DNA of 64,000 nt. Origin: Fontisphaera persica (GTDB taxonomy: Bacteria > Verrucomicrobiota > Verrucomicrobiia > Limisphaerales > Fontisphaeraceae). The stretch spans positions 2,108,001-2,172,000 of the forward strand of contig NZ_CP116615.1 in NCBI RefSeq assembly GCF_024832785.1, in the 5' to 3' direction. The translations under genes and the position numbers were made by a program. The notes under the pieces are model-generated. The model worked only from the letters and a program-made list of their open reading frames with translations. It was not told where the DNA came from and made no database searches. Every line of letters begins with the position of its first letter. Within the stretch, counting starts at the first letter, position 1. Shown here piece after piece: positions 23,251 through 32,486 of the stretch.

Positions 23251-26139
23251 CTACTGCACGCTCCCCAGACAAGAGCGGTCCACCTCCGCCGGGCGCGCGC
23301 CGGGCATGTCCATGCGCGGGCGTTTTTGCAACAGCTCCAAAACCGGGTCAAAGGTGCGCAGGATGGCCTGGTAATCGGGGTCGTTGGTGTCGGCAAAAAC
23401 TCCGGGGCCGCATTTACCCCAGCCGCCAGCATCGGCGGAGAGCGGCGCCAGCAAGAAGGGGTTGCGCTGCGGATTTTGCAGGCGTGTCCAGAACTGGCGC
23501 GGTATGCGGCCTCCCTCATGACAGGTGGCACAACGCCGGGCCGCCACTTCGGCCAGGGTCTTGTCCAAGTCCGGCGGATAAATTTGGCGGCAGCCTTTTT
23601 TCTCCGGGTAGGCAGTCTCAGAAGTGCCGTAATAAGGGACGTTCAAATCCATCCACATAAAAATCCGGCGCAAGCTGTCGGCATCCATGGTGAAGCGGCG
23701 CTGGCCATTGGTGCTGGGGTGGCCGGAGAGCAGCAACCCGGTCAGTTTGCTGGCGGGCGAGCCCCACTGTTTGGGGGTGATTTGCAGGATGTTCTGCTCC
23801 ATGCCGTTGTAGGTGGGAATCCAGCTCGTGTAGGGGTTGTCCCATTCGGCTTCGCCGGCGCGTTTGCGCCCGCGGGCCAGGACTTCGTAGGAAACATTGA
23901 AGAAGTCGGTCTTGTCGCCGCACAAGTCCAGGTTGCCGGCGGGCTGATTGCCGCTGTGACAGGCCACGCAATAACGGTCGAGCACCGGCTGGACGATGGT
24001 GGAGTAATCAAAGCCCACGCCCTGACCCCACTCCGGCGGGCGCAACGGTTGCGGGGCGGCGAAGCGAAGGGGTTGATGCACGGCCAGGGTGGTTTGCTGG
24101 CGCGGCTCATGGCAGCCCACGCACCCCTGAATCTCGCCGGGCATCAAGTGGGTGAAGGTGCGCATGCGCTGCACCGCGCGCCCCTGGGCATCCAGTGCCA
24201 TGAAATAAATGGGGCGCCGGGCGGGCACTTGAAAACACGCCGAGCCGTCCGGACTGACACTGGCGAACCCCCACACGCGCTTGGCAGCATAAGTGGCACC
24301 ACAGGAGATTACGGGAAATTGAAAACCAAAGGCGCGATGGGCCACGTCGGTGCGCACAGGCTTGTGGACTTCCTCGACCACACAGATTTCGGTGACTTCG
24401 CCGGGACGCACGTGCGGCTCCAAGCCGCGATGCACATTTTGCAACACCACCGTAGCCCATTCCAAAGCTTCATACTCCTCGGAAGTCACCCGTACCTCCC
24501 CCAGCGGCATGAGCACCGGCGGCCGCGGCCGTGGCCGCAACGGCATCGGGCTGTAAAAGCCCAGGCCGCCCCGCGGCGGCAGCACCACGGCCTGCTGGGT
24601 GCCGGCATAGTCCCGCAACAAAATCGTGCCCCGTTTGGATACCAGGAAATAACGGTCATCCAAGGGAAAGGGATTCTCGTAGGGGCCGCGGATGTGGTTA
24701 CCGTCGCCACGGTCCACCCGCCCAATGTCCACCTCCGGGGTGAGATTTTCAATGGCCGCCTGGGCGTTGTTGCCGAGAGCCGGATTGATGATGCCCACGG
24801 CGCCGCGCGCCGGGCCATTGTGGCTGGTCAGGGTGCAGAGCACCCGGGTGGTGCCAGGAATGCTGCGCGCTTCCATGAACGTGGCCGGGCTGAGCACGCG
24901 GTTGCCAAAAAAGCCCGCCAGCCCCGTGCCATCAGGGTGTATTGTCCAGAGGCTTTGAATGGGAATGGCGGGTTTATCCACGTATTCCCAGCGTGAATAA
25001 ATCACGCGCCCGTCCTCCATGACACTGGGCGTGAAATCGTTGACAATGTTTGCCGAAAGCCGCCGCACCTGGCTGCCGTCAGCCTCCATGCGGTACAAAA
25101 TGCCCACGGGCGACACCCAGCAATAAGCAAAGCGCGAGGCGCGCGTGGAAAGAAAGGCGATGCCCCCATCCGGCAACCAGCAGGCATTGTAATTGTGGTG
25201 CGGGCCCTCGGTTAATTGCCGCAGACCGGTGCCGTCGGCCTGGATGACAAACACCTGATATCCGGCCGCCTGTTCCCGCCGCCAACTAAAGAGTATTTTC
25301 CGGCCATCATACGACACGTCGCAATCCAGGATTTGCCCCTGGGGCGACTCGACCAGACAACGCAGTCCGCCGGTGGCAGGCGTGAAAAGGTACAACCCAC
25401 CGCCCGCGCCAAAGTCCTCCACATGGTAGGTGTAAACGTGGCTGGGATTCAGCTCACGGCGCTGAATGACCACCAGCCGCTCAAAGCCCAGCTCACCGCG
25501 GGTCAGTTTGTTTTTGAGCTCTGGCGACTCCACGACCTCTTCGGGCAGCATTGCCGGACGCCCCGGCGGCAGCGGAAAAAACTTGCCCAGGGCGGCCTCC
25601 GGCACATGGCTGGCAAAGACCTGGATTTCCGAGGCGCCAGGATTCATGCCGCCGTAAGAGCTGGTGAATTTAAGAGTCAGTTGTTTGGTTTGAATTGCGT
25701 CCGGCAACGTGATGCGCTGCGGGCCGTGGCCCATGGCCAGACGGCCCCGGTGCATGGGCTGGGCCGCCCCTTCCACCCAAACCTCATAATCCTTCCAGCC
25801 CTCCTCGGCAAACCAGGCGGTGCGGGCATAATAAATGATTTCTGCCACGGTCACCGGCGCCGGCCATTCCAGCGTAAATTCCGCGCCCTGACGGTGTGTC
25901 TGACCCTTCACACACCAAGTCTGGTTGACGTCCTGCTGTGAACCAGCGGGCGGGATTTTGCCGTCGCAGGCGAAGCGGGCCTGGTACTGCGGGCTGTATT
26001 CGGAATGGGCGGTGGCCCTGGCCTTGAGGGCGAGGTTTTCCGGCAGGCCAGCCGGCGCTGCCAGCAGCATGAAGGGCAAGGCCATCGTCACTGCCACCAC
26101 TGCGGCAAGGGCGCACAAACGATGGGAATTACCAATCAT
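23251..26139 (-). CDS. Secreted HzsA-like protein: discoidin, beta-propeller and three c-haem motifs
   Basis: 962 aa with signal peptide (LAAVVAVTMALPFMLLAAPAG). Residues ~35-180 look like an F5/8C discoidin domain (NLALKARATAHSEYSP, ASEIQVFASH). From ~230 to ~560 there are TolB/WD-like propeller blades (DVSYDGRKILFSWRRE, FVIQADGTGLRQLTEG, YRMEADGSQVRRLSANIVND). Three CXXCH haem-attachment sites follow: CVGCH (673-677), CVACH (724-728) and CATCH (870-874). This architecture resembles the hydrazine synthase alpha-like ('HzsA-related') proteins common in Planctomycetes and Verrucomicrobia, which are not thought to make hydrazine. Likely a periplasmic electron-transfer or substrate-binding protein. 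Convergent with the helicase gene? No: both are on the minus strand, with 60 bp between them. Confidence 0.75.
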   Translation of the reverse strand: MIGNSHRLCALAAVVAVTMALPFMLLAAPAGLPENLALKARATAHSEYSPQYQARFACDGKIPPAGSQQDVNQTWCVKGQTHRQGAEFTLEWPAPVTVAEIIYYARTAWFAEEGWKDYEVWVEGAAQPMHRGRLAMGHGPQRITLPDAIQTKQLTLKFTSSYGGMNPGASEIQVFASHVPEAALGKFFPLPPGRPAMLPEEVVESPELKNKLTRGELGFERLVVIQRRELNPSHVYTYHVEDFGAGGGLYLFTPATGGLRCLVESPQGQILDCDVSYDGRKILFSWRREQAAGYQVFVIQADGTGLRQLTEGPHHNYNACWLPDGGIAFLSTRASRFAYCWVSPVGILYRMEADGSQVRRLSANIVNDFTPSVMEDGRVIYSRWEYVDKPAIPIQSLWTIHPDGTGLAGFFGNRVLSPATFMEARSIPGTTRVLCTLTSHNGPARGAVGIINPALGNNAQAAIENLTPEVDIGRVDRGDGNHIRGPYENPFPLDDRYFLVSKRGTILLRDYAGTQQAVVLPPRGGLGFYSPMPLRPRPRPPVLMPLGEVRVTSEEYEALEWATVVLQNVHRGLEPHVRPGEVTEICVVEEVHKPVRTDVAHRAFGFQFPVISCGATYAAKRVWGFASVSPDGSACFQVPARRPIYFMALDAQGRAVQRMRTFTHLMPGEIQGCVGCHEPRQQTTLAVHQPLRFAAPQPLRPPEWGQGVGFDYSTIVQPVLDRYCVACHSGNQPAGNLDLCGDKTDFFNVSYEVLARGRKRAGEAEWDNPYTSWIPTYNGMEQNILQITPKQWGSPASKLTGLLLSGHPSTNGQRRFTMDADSLRRIFMWMDLNVPYYGTSETAYPEKKGCRQIYPPDLDKTLAEVAARRCATCHEGGRIPRQFWTRLQNPQRNPFLLAPLSADAGGWGKCGPGVFADTNDPDYQAILRTFDPVLELLQKRPRMDMPGARPAEVDRSCLGSVQ

Positions 26140-26227
26140 CCATGGCAGACTAACGCGGGGACGATTGGGTCTGCAAGCGGGGAATTCTGCGGTTGCAGCA
26201 CAGCGGGGTTTGCGTTAGAAGTCAGCC

Positions 26228-27547
26228 ATGAAGCACATGCGTTTGCTGTTGCGGGCCGTCCTTGCCGGCTGGCTGTCCTGCAGTCTTTTCCAAGCCCTGG
26301 CCGCCGCGCCACCGCCCGGCTTTGTGGCCTTGTACAATGGCCGCGATTTGTCCGGCTGGTGGGGCACGGGCGACACGGACCCGCGCACCTACATTTTTTT
26401 GAGTCCGGCGGAATACGCCAAGCGCCGCGAGGCCAGCCTGCCCAACATCCAGCGCCATTGGCAGGCCGCGGGCGAGGAATTGGTGAATGATGGGCAGGGT
26501 TTGTTTCTGACCACCGAAAAATTTTTCCGCGATATTGAGCTGTTGATTGACTACAAGACCGTGCCGCGGGCCGACAGCGGCATATACCTCAAAGGCACGC
26601 CCCAGATTCAAATCTGGGATTACACTGACACCAATAAATTCAGGCTGGGCGCCCACAAAGGCTCGGGAGGCTTGTGGAACAACAGCCCTGGCGCACCAGG
26701 CAAGGACCCACTGGTGCTGGCCGACAAGCCTTTCGGCGAATGGAATCATTTTCGCATTCTCCAGCTCGGCACGCGCACCACGGTTTATTTGAACGACCAA
26801 CTGGTGGTGGACAATGCCATCATGGAGAATTATTTCGACCGCACCCGCAAAATGCCGCTGCCGCCCTTCGGGCCCATTCAATTGCAAACGCACGGCGGCG
26901 AAATCCGCTGGCGCCATATTTTTGTGCGCGAAATCCCGGCCGAGGAAGCCAACCGCCGCCTGCGCGGACAGGACGAAGGATTTACCCCCCTGTTCAATGG
27001 CCGCGACTTCACCGGCTGGCAGGGGCCGCTGGATAATTATGAAATCAAGGACGGGGCCATTGTCTGCAAGCCGGGCAAGGGCGGCACGATTTACACCAAA
27101 GAGGAATACGGTGATTTTGTGGTGCGGCTGGAGTTCAAGCTGCCGCCGGGCGGCAACAACGGCCTGGCCATCCGCTACCCCGGCCAGGGGGATACGGCCT
27201 ACGTGGGCATGTGCGAGCTGCAAGTTTTGGATGACAATTATGAGCAGGTGAAAAACACCAAGATTGACCCGCGCCAGGCCCATGGCTCGGCCTATGGCAT
27301 GGTGGCCGCCTACCGGGGCTATCAGCGGCCGGTGGGTGAATGGAATTATCAGGAAGTCACCGTGGTAGGCTCCAAAATCAAGGTGGAATTGAACGGCACC
27401 ATCATTCTGGACTGCGATTTGAGCAAGGTCACCGAATTCATGGGCAACACCCCACACCCGGGCAAGGACCGCACGCGTGGTTACTTTGGCTTTGCCGGGC
27501 ATAATGACCCGGTCATGTTCCGCAACATCGCCATTAAAAAGCTCTAG
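26228..27547 (+). CDS. Secreted protein with two DUF1080 (3-keto-disaccharide hydrolase-type) domains
   Basis: 439 aa with signal peptide (MKHMRLLLRAVLAGWLSCSLFQALAAAP). Two concanavalin-like DUF1080 domains: residues ~32-235 (FVALYNGRDLSGWWGTGD, ADSGIYLKGTPQIQIWDY, PFGEWNHFRILQLG) and ~250-438 (FTPLFNGRDFTGWQGPLD, NNGLAIRYPGQGDTAYVGM, CELQVLDDNYEQ, GEWNYQEVTVVGSKIKV). DUF1080 proteins include 3-keto-glucoside hydrolases, and in Verrucomicrobia they are often near Gfo/Idh/MocA oxidoreductases, as here (next gene, 36 bp gap). Probably part of extracellular or periplasmic glycan breakdown; substrate unknown. Confidence 0.85.
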   Translation: MKHMRLLLRAVLAGWLSCSLFQALAAAPPPGFVALYNGRDLSGWWGTGDTDPRTYIFLSPAEYAKRREASLPNIQRHWQAAGEELVNDGQGLFLTTEKFFRDIELLIDYKTVPRADSGIYLKGTPQIQIWDYTDTNKFRLGAHKGSGGLWNNSPGAPGKDPLVLADKPFGEWNHFRILQLGTRTTVYLNDQLVVDNAIMENYFDRTRKMPLPPFGPIQLQTHGGEIRWRHIFVREIPAEEANRRLRGQDEGFTPLFNGRDFTGWQGPLDNYEIKDGAIVCKPGKGGTIYTKEEYGDFVVRLEFKLPPGGNNGLAIRYPGQGDTAYVGMCELQVLDDNYEQVKNTKIDPRQAHGSAYGMVAAYRGYQRPVGEWNYQEVTVVGSKIKVELNGTIILDCDLSKVTEFMGNTPHPGKDRTRGYFGFAGHNDPVMFRNIAIKKL

Positions 27548-27583
27548 TACCGCAGCGTCAGTCAACGTTGAGCCAAACCTCCT

Positions 27584-28921
27584 ATGAGCACTTCCGCTAT
27601 TGCTTCATTGTCCCGCCGCCGTTTTTTACGGCAGTTTGCCATGGCCGGTCTGGTGGCGCCCTGGGTCACCCGCGATTTGCTGGCGCAATCGGCTTCCGCC
27701 GTGCTGCGTCATGCCGCGGTGGGCGCGGGCGGCATGGGCGCGTCGGACATTCAATCCCTGACTTCGCATCCCGCGGTGAAACTGGTGGCGGTGGCCGACG
27801 TCGAGCTGCGCCGCGCGCAGGCGTTGCAGCAACGTTTCCCGGGCCTCCGCGTCTATCAGGATTGGCGGCTCATGCTGGAGAAGGAACAAGGGCAGATTGA
27901 CTCGGTGAACGTTTCGACTCCTGACCACATGCATGCTCCCGTGGCCATGACCGCCCTGCAAATGGGGTTGCATGTGTACGTTCAAAAACCGCTCTCGCAC
28001 GACATTTACGAAAGCCGCCGCCTGACGGAAGTCGCCCGCGAGAAAAAACGCGTCAGCCAGATGGGCATCCAGATTCACTCCTACAACGAATACCGGCTGG
28101 CGGTGAAGCTGGTGCAGGAGGGCGTCATCGGCAAAATCAAGGAAGTCCACACCTGGAGCAATAAAAAATGGGGCGACCCCGCCCCGCGCCCGGACCGCGC
28201 CGACCCCGTGCCGGAGGGGTTTGACTGGGACTTGTGGCTGGGGGTTTGCGCACCCCGTCCCTTCATTGGCAACGGCTATTATCACCCCGCCAACTGGCGC
28301 AAGCGGCTGGATTTTGGCACCGGCACCTTTGGCGACATGGGCTGCCACATTTACGACCCCGTCTTCAAGGCCCTGGCCCTGACCGCCCCGCTGTCGGTGC
28401 GCTCGGAAGGACCGCCGCCCAATGCCTACAACTGGGCCAATGACGCCAAAATCCTGTATGTCTTTCCAGGCACCCGCTTCACCGAGGGTAAAACGGTGAA
28501 TGTCACCTGGTACGACGGCGACCAGCGCCCGCCGCGTGACATTCAGGCCCTGCTGCCGCGCAACTTGCCGGACCAAGGCTCGATATTTATCGGGACCAAG
28601 GGCATCATGCTCCTCCCCCACATCGCCAAGCCCGAGCTCTATCCCGATGCCGCCTTCCGCGACTTTGTCTATCCCAAGCTGGACCGGGTGGACCATTACC
28701 ATTCGTTTGTGGACGCCTGCCTGGGACGTGGGCAGACGTCCGCCGGCTTCGATTACTCGGGGCCGTTGACAGAGGCCGTGTTGCTCGGTGGCGTGGCCAC
28801 TCGTTTTCCTCAAACCACCCTGAAATGGAATGCGGAGCGGTTGTCGTTTGACCTCAAAAACGCCACCGCGCTGGTCCGGCGTGCTTATCGCAAAGGCTGG
28901 GAGGTCAAAGGGCTGAGTTAA
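27584..28921 (+). CDS. Tat-exported Gfo/Idh/MocA family oxidoreductase
   Basis: 445 aa. Twin-arginine signal (SLSRRRFLRQFAMAGLVAPW, cleavage near AQSA). Rossmann part: HAAVGAGGMGASDIQSL, VAVADVELRRAQAL, DSVNVSTPDHMHAPVA. The family's catalytic 'EKP' appears as QKP (VYVQKPLSHDIYESRRL). The C-terminal half has GVIGKIKEVHTWSNK, FGTGTFGDMGCHIYDPVF and DHYHSFVDACLGRGQTS. NAD(P)-dependent sugar oxidoreductase fold; Tat export implies it folds with tightly bound cofactor before secretion. With the DUF1080 gene upstream it suggests 3-keto-sugar chemistry. The exact substrate cannot be read. Confidence 0.88.
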   Translation: MSTSAIASLSRRRFLRQFAMAGLVAPWVTRDLLAQSASAVLRHAAVGAGGMGASDIQSLTSHPAVKLVAVADVELRRAQALQQRFPGLRVYQDWRLMLEKEQGQIDSVNVSTPDHMHAPVAMTALQMGLHVYVQKPLSHDIYESRRLTEVAREKKRVSQMGIQIHSYNEYRLAVKLVQEGVIGKIKEVHTWSNKKWGDPAPRPDRADPVPEGFDWDLWLGVCAPRPFIGNGYYHPANWRKRLDFGTGTFGDMGCHIYDPVFKALALTAPLSVRSEGPPPNAYNWANDAKILYVFPGTRFTEGKTVNVTWYDGDQRPPRDIQALLPRNLPDQGSIFIGTKGIMLLPHIAKPELYPDAAFRDFVYPKLDRVDHYHSFVDACLGRGQTSAGFDYSGPLTEAVLLGGVATRFPQTTLKWNAERLSFDLKNATALVRRAYRKGWEVKGLS

Positions 28922-29027
28922 GTTCAGGTCCTCGACCTGGCGCCAGCCCAGCGCCAGGCGGCCCGAAACGAACCGATGCCGGCAAACGGCCCATTCAGCC
29001 GGGAGAAAAGGGAGAAACGGAAACTTT

Positions 29028-30134
29028 ATGGCCTTTTACAATGAAGCCAAGCTGCGGGACATTTCGCAGCGCTTTCAAATCTACGGGCAGATTTTGCATG
29101 CCGAGCCCTGCAAAATCGGGCACATCAATGAAACCTACACCGCCACCTATGACCAGGGCGGCGTGAAGGTCCGCTACATTCACCAGAAGATTAACACCAA
29201 TGTCTTCAAGGACCCCGTGGCGGTGATGAGTAACGTCATGCGCGTCACCCGCCATGTGCGCGCCAAGCTGGAGGCAGCGGGGGCCGAGGACATCACCCGC
29301 CGCACGCTCATTGTGGTGCCCACCCGTGATGGCAAGGACTTTTATTTCAACGGCGAGGGCGAGGCGTGGCGCACGTTTATCTTCATTGAAAATGCGCGCA
29401 CTTATGAGTCTGTGCAATCTCCGGCGCAAGCTTACCAGGCGGGCCGGGGATTTGGCACCTTTCAATGCCAGGTGGCCGATTTGCCCGGCGAGCGGCTCCA
29501 CGAAACCATCCCCAATTTTCACAACACCCGCATGCGCTTCAACGCGCTGGTAAAGGCCATTGAAGCGGACCACTTCAACCGCGCCGCCATTGCGAAAAAG
29601 GAAATCAACTTTGCCCTCAAACAGGAGCCGATGGTGGACACGCTGCTCAAGGCGCTGGCCCGCGGCGAAATCCCCGAGCGCATCACCCACAACGACACCA
29701 AGTTCAACAATGTGATGCTTGACGCCCAGACTGGCCAGGCGCTGTGCGTGGTGGATTTGGACACCGTCATGCCCGGCCTGGCGCTGTATGATTTTGGCGA
29801 CATGGTCCGCACCACCACCAGCCCCACCCTGGAGGACGAGCCGGACCTGGGCAAGGTGCGGATGCACATGCCCATCTTCAAAGAGCTGGCCCGCGGCTAC
29901 CTGGAGACGGCCACCTTCCTCACCAAAGCGGAAAAGTCCTACCTGGCCTTTTCCGGCAAGCTCATCACCTTCACCATCGGCGTCCGTTTCCTCACGGACT
30001 TCCTGCAGGGCGACGTTTATTTTCGCGTGCACCGGCCGCAACACAACCTGGACCGCTGCCGCACCCAGTTCAAACTGGTGGAATCCATTCACCGCCAGCA
30101 GGAGGCCATGCAGGCGTTTGTGGACAGCCTCTAG
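29028..30134 (+). CDS. APH-fold sugar kinase, NahK-like (N-acetylhexosamine 1-kinase type)
   Basis: 368 aa, cytoplasmic. N-lobe YGQILHAEPCKIGHINETY and RYIHQKINTNVFKDP. Catalytic loop ITHNDTKFNNVMLD (Asp base and Asn) and metal site CVVDLDTVMPGLALYDFGD identify the aminoglycoside/choline phosphotransferase fold and closely follow the NahK subgroup, which phosphorylates GlcNAc/GalNAc at C1 in the lacto-N-biose/N-glycan salvage routes. The sugar specificity is inferred from family resemblance. It follows the two glycan-related genes on the same strand after a 106-bp gap. Confidence 0.75.
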   Translation: MAFYNEAKLRDISQRFQIYGQILHAEPCKIGHINETYTATYDQGGVKVRYIHQKINTNVFKDPVAVMSNVMRVTRHVRAKLEAAGAEDITRRTLIVVPTRDGKDFYFNGEGEAWRTFIFIENARTYESVQSPAQAYQAGRGFGTFQCQVADLPGERLHETIPNFHNTRMRFNALVKAIEADHFNRAAIAKKEINFALKQEPMVDTLLKALARGEIPERITHNDTKFNNVMLDAQTGQALCVVDLDTVMPGLALYDFGDMVRTTTSPTLEDEPDLGKVRMHMPIFKELARGYLETATFLTKAEKSYLAFSGKLITFTIGVRFLTDFLQGDVYFRVHRPQHNLDRCRTQFKLVESIHRQQEAMQAFVDSL

Positions 30135-30185
30135 CCCCTGATTTTCTCCTTGGCACAACCGTCCGCGGCCCGCAAGCTGACGCGC

Positions 30186-30473
30186 ATGACGGATACCGGC
30201 ATGAACGTCCATCAAGTGGCCCATCTGGCGCGGCTGGAGCTGACCGCCGCCGAGGCCGCCGCTTTTCAAGCCCAGTTGCAGCAGGTGCTGGAGTACGTGG
30301 AGAAACTTAAGCAAGTGGATATTTCCGGCGTCGAACCAACGGCCCACCCCTTCCCTCTGGAAAACGTGACGCGCCCGGATGAAGTGCGGGAATCGCTGCC
30401 CCATGCCGAGGCTTTGCAAAACGCCCCGGCCCGCAGCGAAGGTTTGTTCGTAGTACCGAAAATTGTCGAGTAA
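30186..30473 (+). CDS. gatC: Glutamyl-tRNA(Gln)/Asn amidotransferase subunit C
   Basis: 95 aa from the ATG at 30186 (another ATG at 30201; the frame also extends upstream to a TTG). [48 protein letters not shown]-like ([18 protein letters not shown]) and [17 protein letters not shown] match GatC, the small clamp that stabilises GatAB. It is followed 8 bp later by gatA; gatB is not in the window. Indirect amidation implies the organism lacks GlnRS and/or AsnRS. Confidence 0.93.
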   Translation: MTDTGMNVHQVAHLARLELTAAEAAAFQAQLQQVLEYVEKLKQVDISGVEPTAHPFPLENVTRPDEVRESLPHAEALQNAPARSEGLFVVPKIVE

Positions 30474-30481
30474 CCGCCGCC

Positions 30482-31936
30482 ATGTTGCACACCTCCAACA
30501 TCGTGGACTTGCGGGCGCGGTTGCACCGGCGCGAGGTCAGCGCCCGCGAGGTCATGGCATCCTGCCTGCGCCGCATCGAGGCCGTGGACCGCCAGTTGCA
30601 TGCTTTTCTGCACGTGGACGCAGACGATGCGCTGGCCCAGGCCGAGGCCGCCGACCGGCGGCTGGCCGCGGGGGAAAAACTGCCCTTGGGAGGCATTCCC
30701 GTGGCCATCAAAGACGCCATCGCTGTCCGCGGGCATCCCCTGACCTGCGCTTCGCGCATTTTGGGGCAATTTATTTCCCCCTATGACGCCACGGTCATCG
30801 AAAGATTGAAGGCCGCCGGCGCTGTGGTTTTCGGGCGATTGAACATGGACGAGTTTGCCATGGGCAGTTCCACCGAAAACTCGGCCTTCGGGCCCACCCT
30901 CAATCCATGGCATCCGCAATACGTGGCAGGCGGCTCCTCCGGCGGCTCGGCGGCCGCAGTGGCGGCGGATGAATGTTTGGCGGCGCTTGGCTCGGACACC
31001 GGCGGCTCCATCCGCCAGCCGGCGGCATTTTGCGGATGCGTAGGGCTTAAGCCGACTTACGGGCGCGTGTCGCGCTACGGGCTGGTGGCCTATGCTTCGT
31101 CGCTCGACCAGATTGGCCCGCTCACCAAAACGGTGGCGGATGCCGCCCTGATGCTCGAGGTGCTGGCCGGACATGATCCGCGTGACTCGACCAGCGCGCC
31201 CCGACCCGTGCCCGCCTGCAGCGCCGCGTTGGGACAGCCGGTAAAAGGTTTGCGAGTGGGCCTGCCCAAGGAGTACTTCGTAGGCGGCTTGGAGCCGGTG
31301 GTGAAACAAGCCCTTGCGGAAGCCATTCGCGTGTTGGAATCCCAGGGCGTGGAGTTGCGGGAAATCTCCCTGCCCCACACGGAATACGCCATCGCCACTT
31401 ATTACATTATTGCCACGGCCGAAGCCAGCGCCAACCTGGCGCGTTTTGACGGCATTCGTTACGGTCGGCGGGTGGACGGCGCCGACCCGCTTGAGCTTTA
31501 CTGCCGCACGCGCGGCCAGGGCTTTGGCGCGGAGGTCAAACGACGCATCATCCTCGGCACGTATGTGCTAAGCAGCGGGTACTACGACGCCTACTATTTG
31601 CGCGCCCAAAAGGTGCGTACCCTCATCCGGCAGGATTTCCTGCGCGCGTTTGAGCAGGTGGATGCCATCCTCACCCCCACGGCGCCCACCCCGCCCTTCC
31701 GGCTGGGCGAAAAAACGGCGGACCCATTGCAAATGTATTTGACGGACATTTTCACCATTTCCTGCAATCTCGCCGGCTTGTGCGGCATCAGTGTGCCCTG
31801 CGGTTTTGCGGAGCATCCGCGGCGCCCGATTGGCCTGCAACTGCTGGGGCCGCATTTTGGCGAGGAGACATTGCTCCGGCTGGCTTATGCCTACGAGCAG
31901 GCCACGGACTGGTGGCGGCAGAAACCTCCCCTTTAA
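30482..31936 (+). CDS. gatA: Glutamyl-tRNA(Gln)/Asn amidotransferase subunit A
   Basis: 484 aa, the amidase-signature subunit releasing ammonia from Gln for transamidation. The Ser-cis-Ser-Lys triad is visible: Lys in [11 protein letters not shown], cis-Ser in [16 protein letters not shown], nucleophile Ser in [17 protein letters not shown]. Other marks: [36 protein letters not shown] and the C-terminal [20 protein letters not shown] and SVPCGF. Normal length. It forms an operon with gatC; the next gene starts 3 bp after its stop. Confidence 0.96.
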   Translation: MLHTSNIVDLRARLHRREVSAREVMASCLRRIEAVDRQLHAFLHVDADDALAQAEAADRRLAAGEKLPLGGIPVAIKDAIAVRGHPLTCASRILGQFISPYDATVIERLKAAGAVVFGRLNMDEFAMGSSTENSAFGPTLNPWHPQYVAGGSSGGSAAAVAADECLAALGSDTGGSIRQPAAFCGCVGLKPTYGRVSRYGLVAYASSLDQIGPLTKTVADAALMLEVLAGHDPRDSTSAPRPVPACSAALGQPVKGLRVGLPKEYFVGGLEPVVKQALAEAIRVLESQGVELREISLPHTEYAIATYYIIATAEASANLARFDGIRYGRRVDGADPLELYCRTRGQGFGAEVKRRIILGTYVLSSGYYDAYYLRAQKVRTLIRQDFLRAFEQVDAILTPTAPTPPFRLGEKTADPLQMYLTDIFTISCNLAGLCGISVPCGFAEHPRRPIGLQLLGPHFGEETLLRLAYAYEQATDWWRQKPPL

Positions 31937-31939
31937 TCC

Positions 31940-32464
31940 ATGACGCTGCGCTGTGTCGGGGGCGGCTGGCTGGCCGCCGTGTGCCTGCTGGCGGCCCACA
32001 TTGCCTGCGGCCAGACTTCAACGCCACCGGTGGAGCGTATCACTGCCTTTGTCTTGCAGGACCAATATGGCACCAATCACACTCTTTCCCTGCCCCTGCG
32101 CCGCCTCACGTTGTTCACCGTGGCTGACAAACAGGGGGCGGACGAAGTGGCGGGGTGGGTCAGTCCCGTTTATCTTCTGTACAGCAATCGCCTGGACATT
32201 GTTGGCATTGCCAACGTCAGTGCGGCGCCGCGCTGGTGGCAAGGGCAGGTCCGCCGCGACATTCGCCGGACCTATGCGCATCCGGTCCTGCTGGATTGGA
32301 CGGGCGCCGTCACCGCGTCCTTTGGGGCCGCCCACACGGCGCTGGCGGTTTTCGTGGCCCGGCCGGATGGCGCCATCATTTATCGGCAGACCGGCCCCGC
32401 CACGGCGGCGGCTTTGGAACGCCTGTTGCAATTATTGGCCGCAGAATTAAAACAACAGCCTTGA
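31940..32464 (+). CDS. Exported protein with thioredoxin-like fold
   Basis: 174 aa. Signal peptide MTLRCVGGGWLAAVCLLAAHIACG; the 'HIACG' end would also allow lipid attachment at Cys ~23. The mature part begins AFVLQDQYGTNHTLSLP (as in redoxin/AhpC-like domains), then LTLFTVADKQGADEVAGWV, a central YLLYSNRLDIVGIANVS, PVLLDWTGAVTASFG and a C-terminal VFVARPDGAIIYRQTGPAT. No CxxC is present, so it would not be a disulfide oxidoreductase. The fold call is by pattern only. It sits between gatA and the sulfatase-like gene in a tight + strand run. Confidence 0.5.
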   Translation: MTLRCVGGGWLAAVCLLAAHIACGQTSTPPVERITAFVLQDQYGTNHTLSLPLRRLTLFTVADKQGADEVAGWVSPVYLLYSNRLDIVGIANVSAAPRWWQGQVRRDIRRTYAHPVLLDWTGAVTASFGAAHTALAVFVARPDGAIIYRQTGPATAAALERLLQLLAAELKQQP

Positions 32465-32486
32465 GCAGTTGAAATTGGGATTTTGC

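Noticed and set aside
23212-24996. 594-codon plus-strand ORF
   Set aside because: Antisense shadow of the HzsA-like gene; high GC keeps the opposite frame open.
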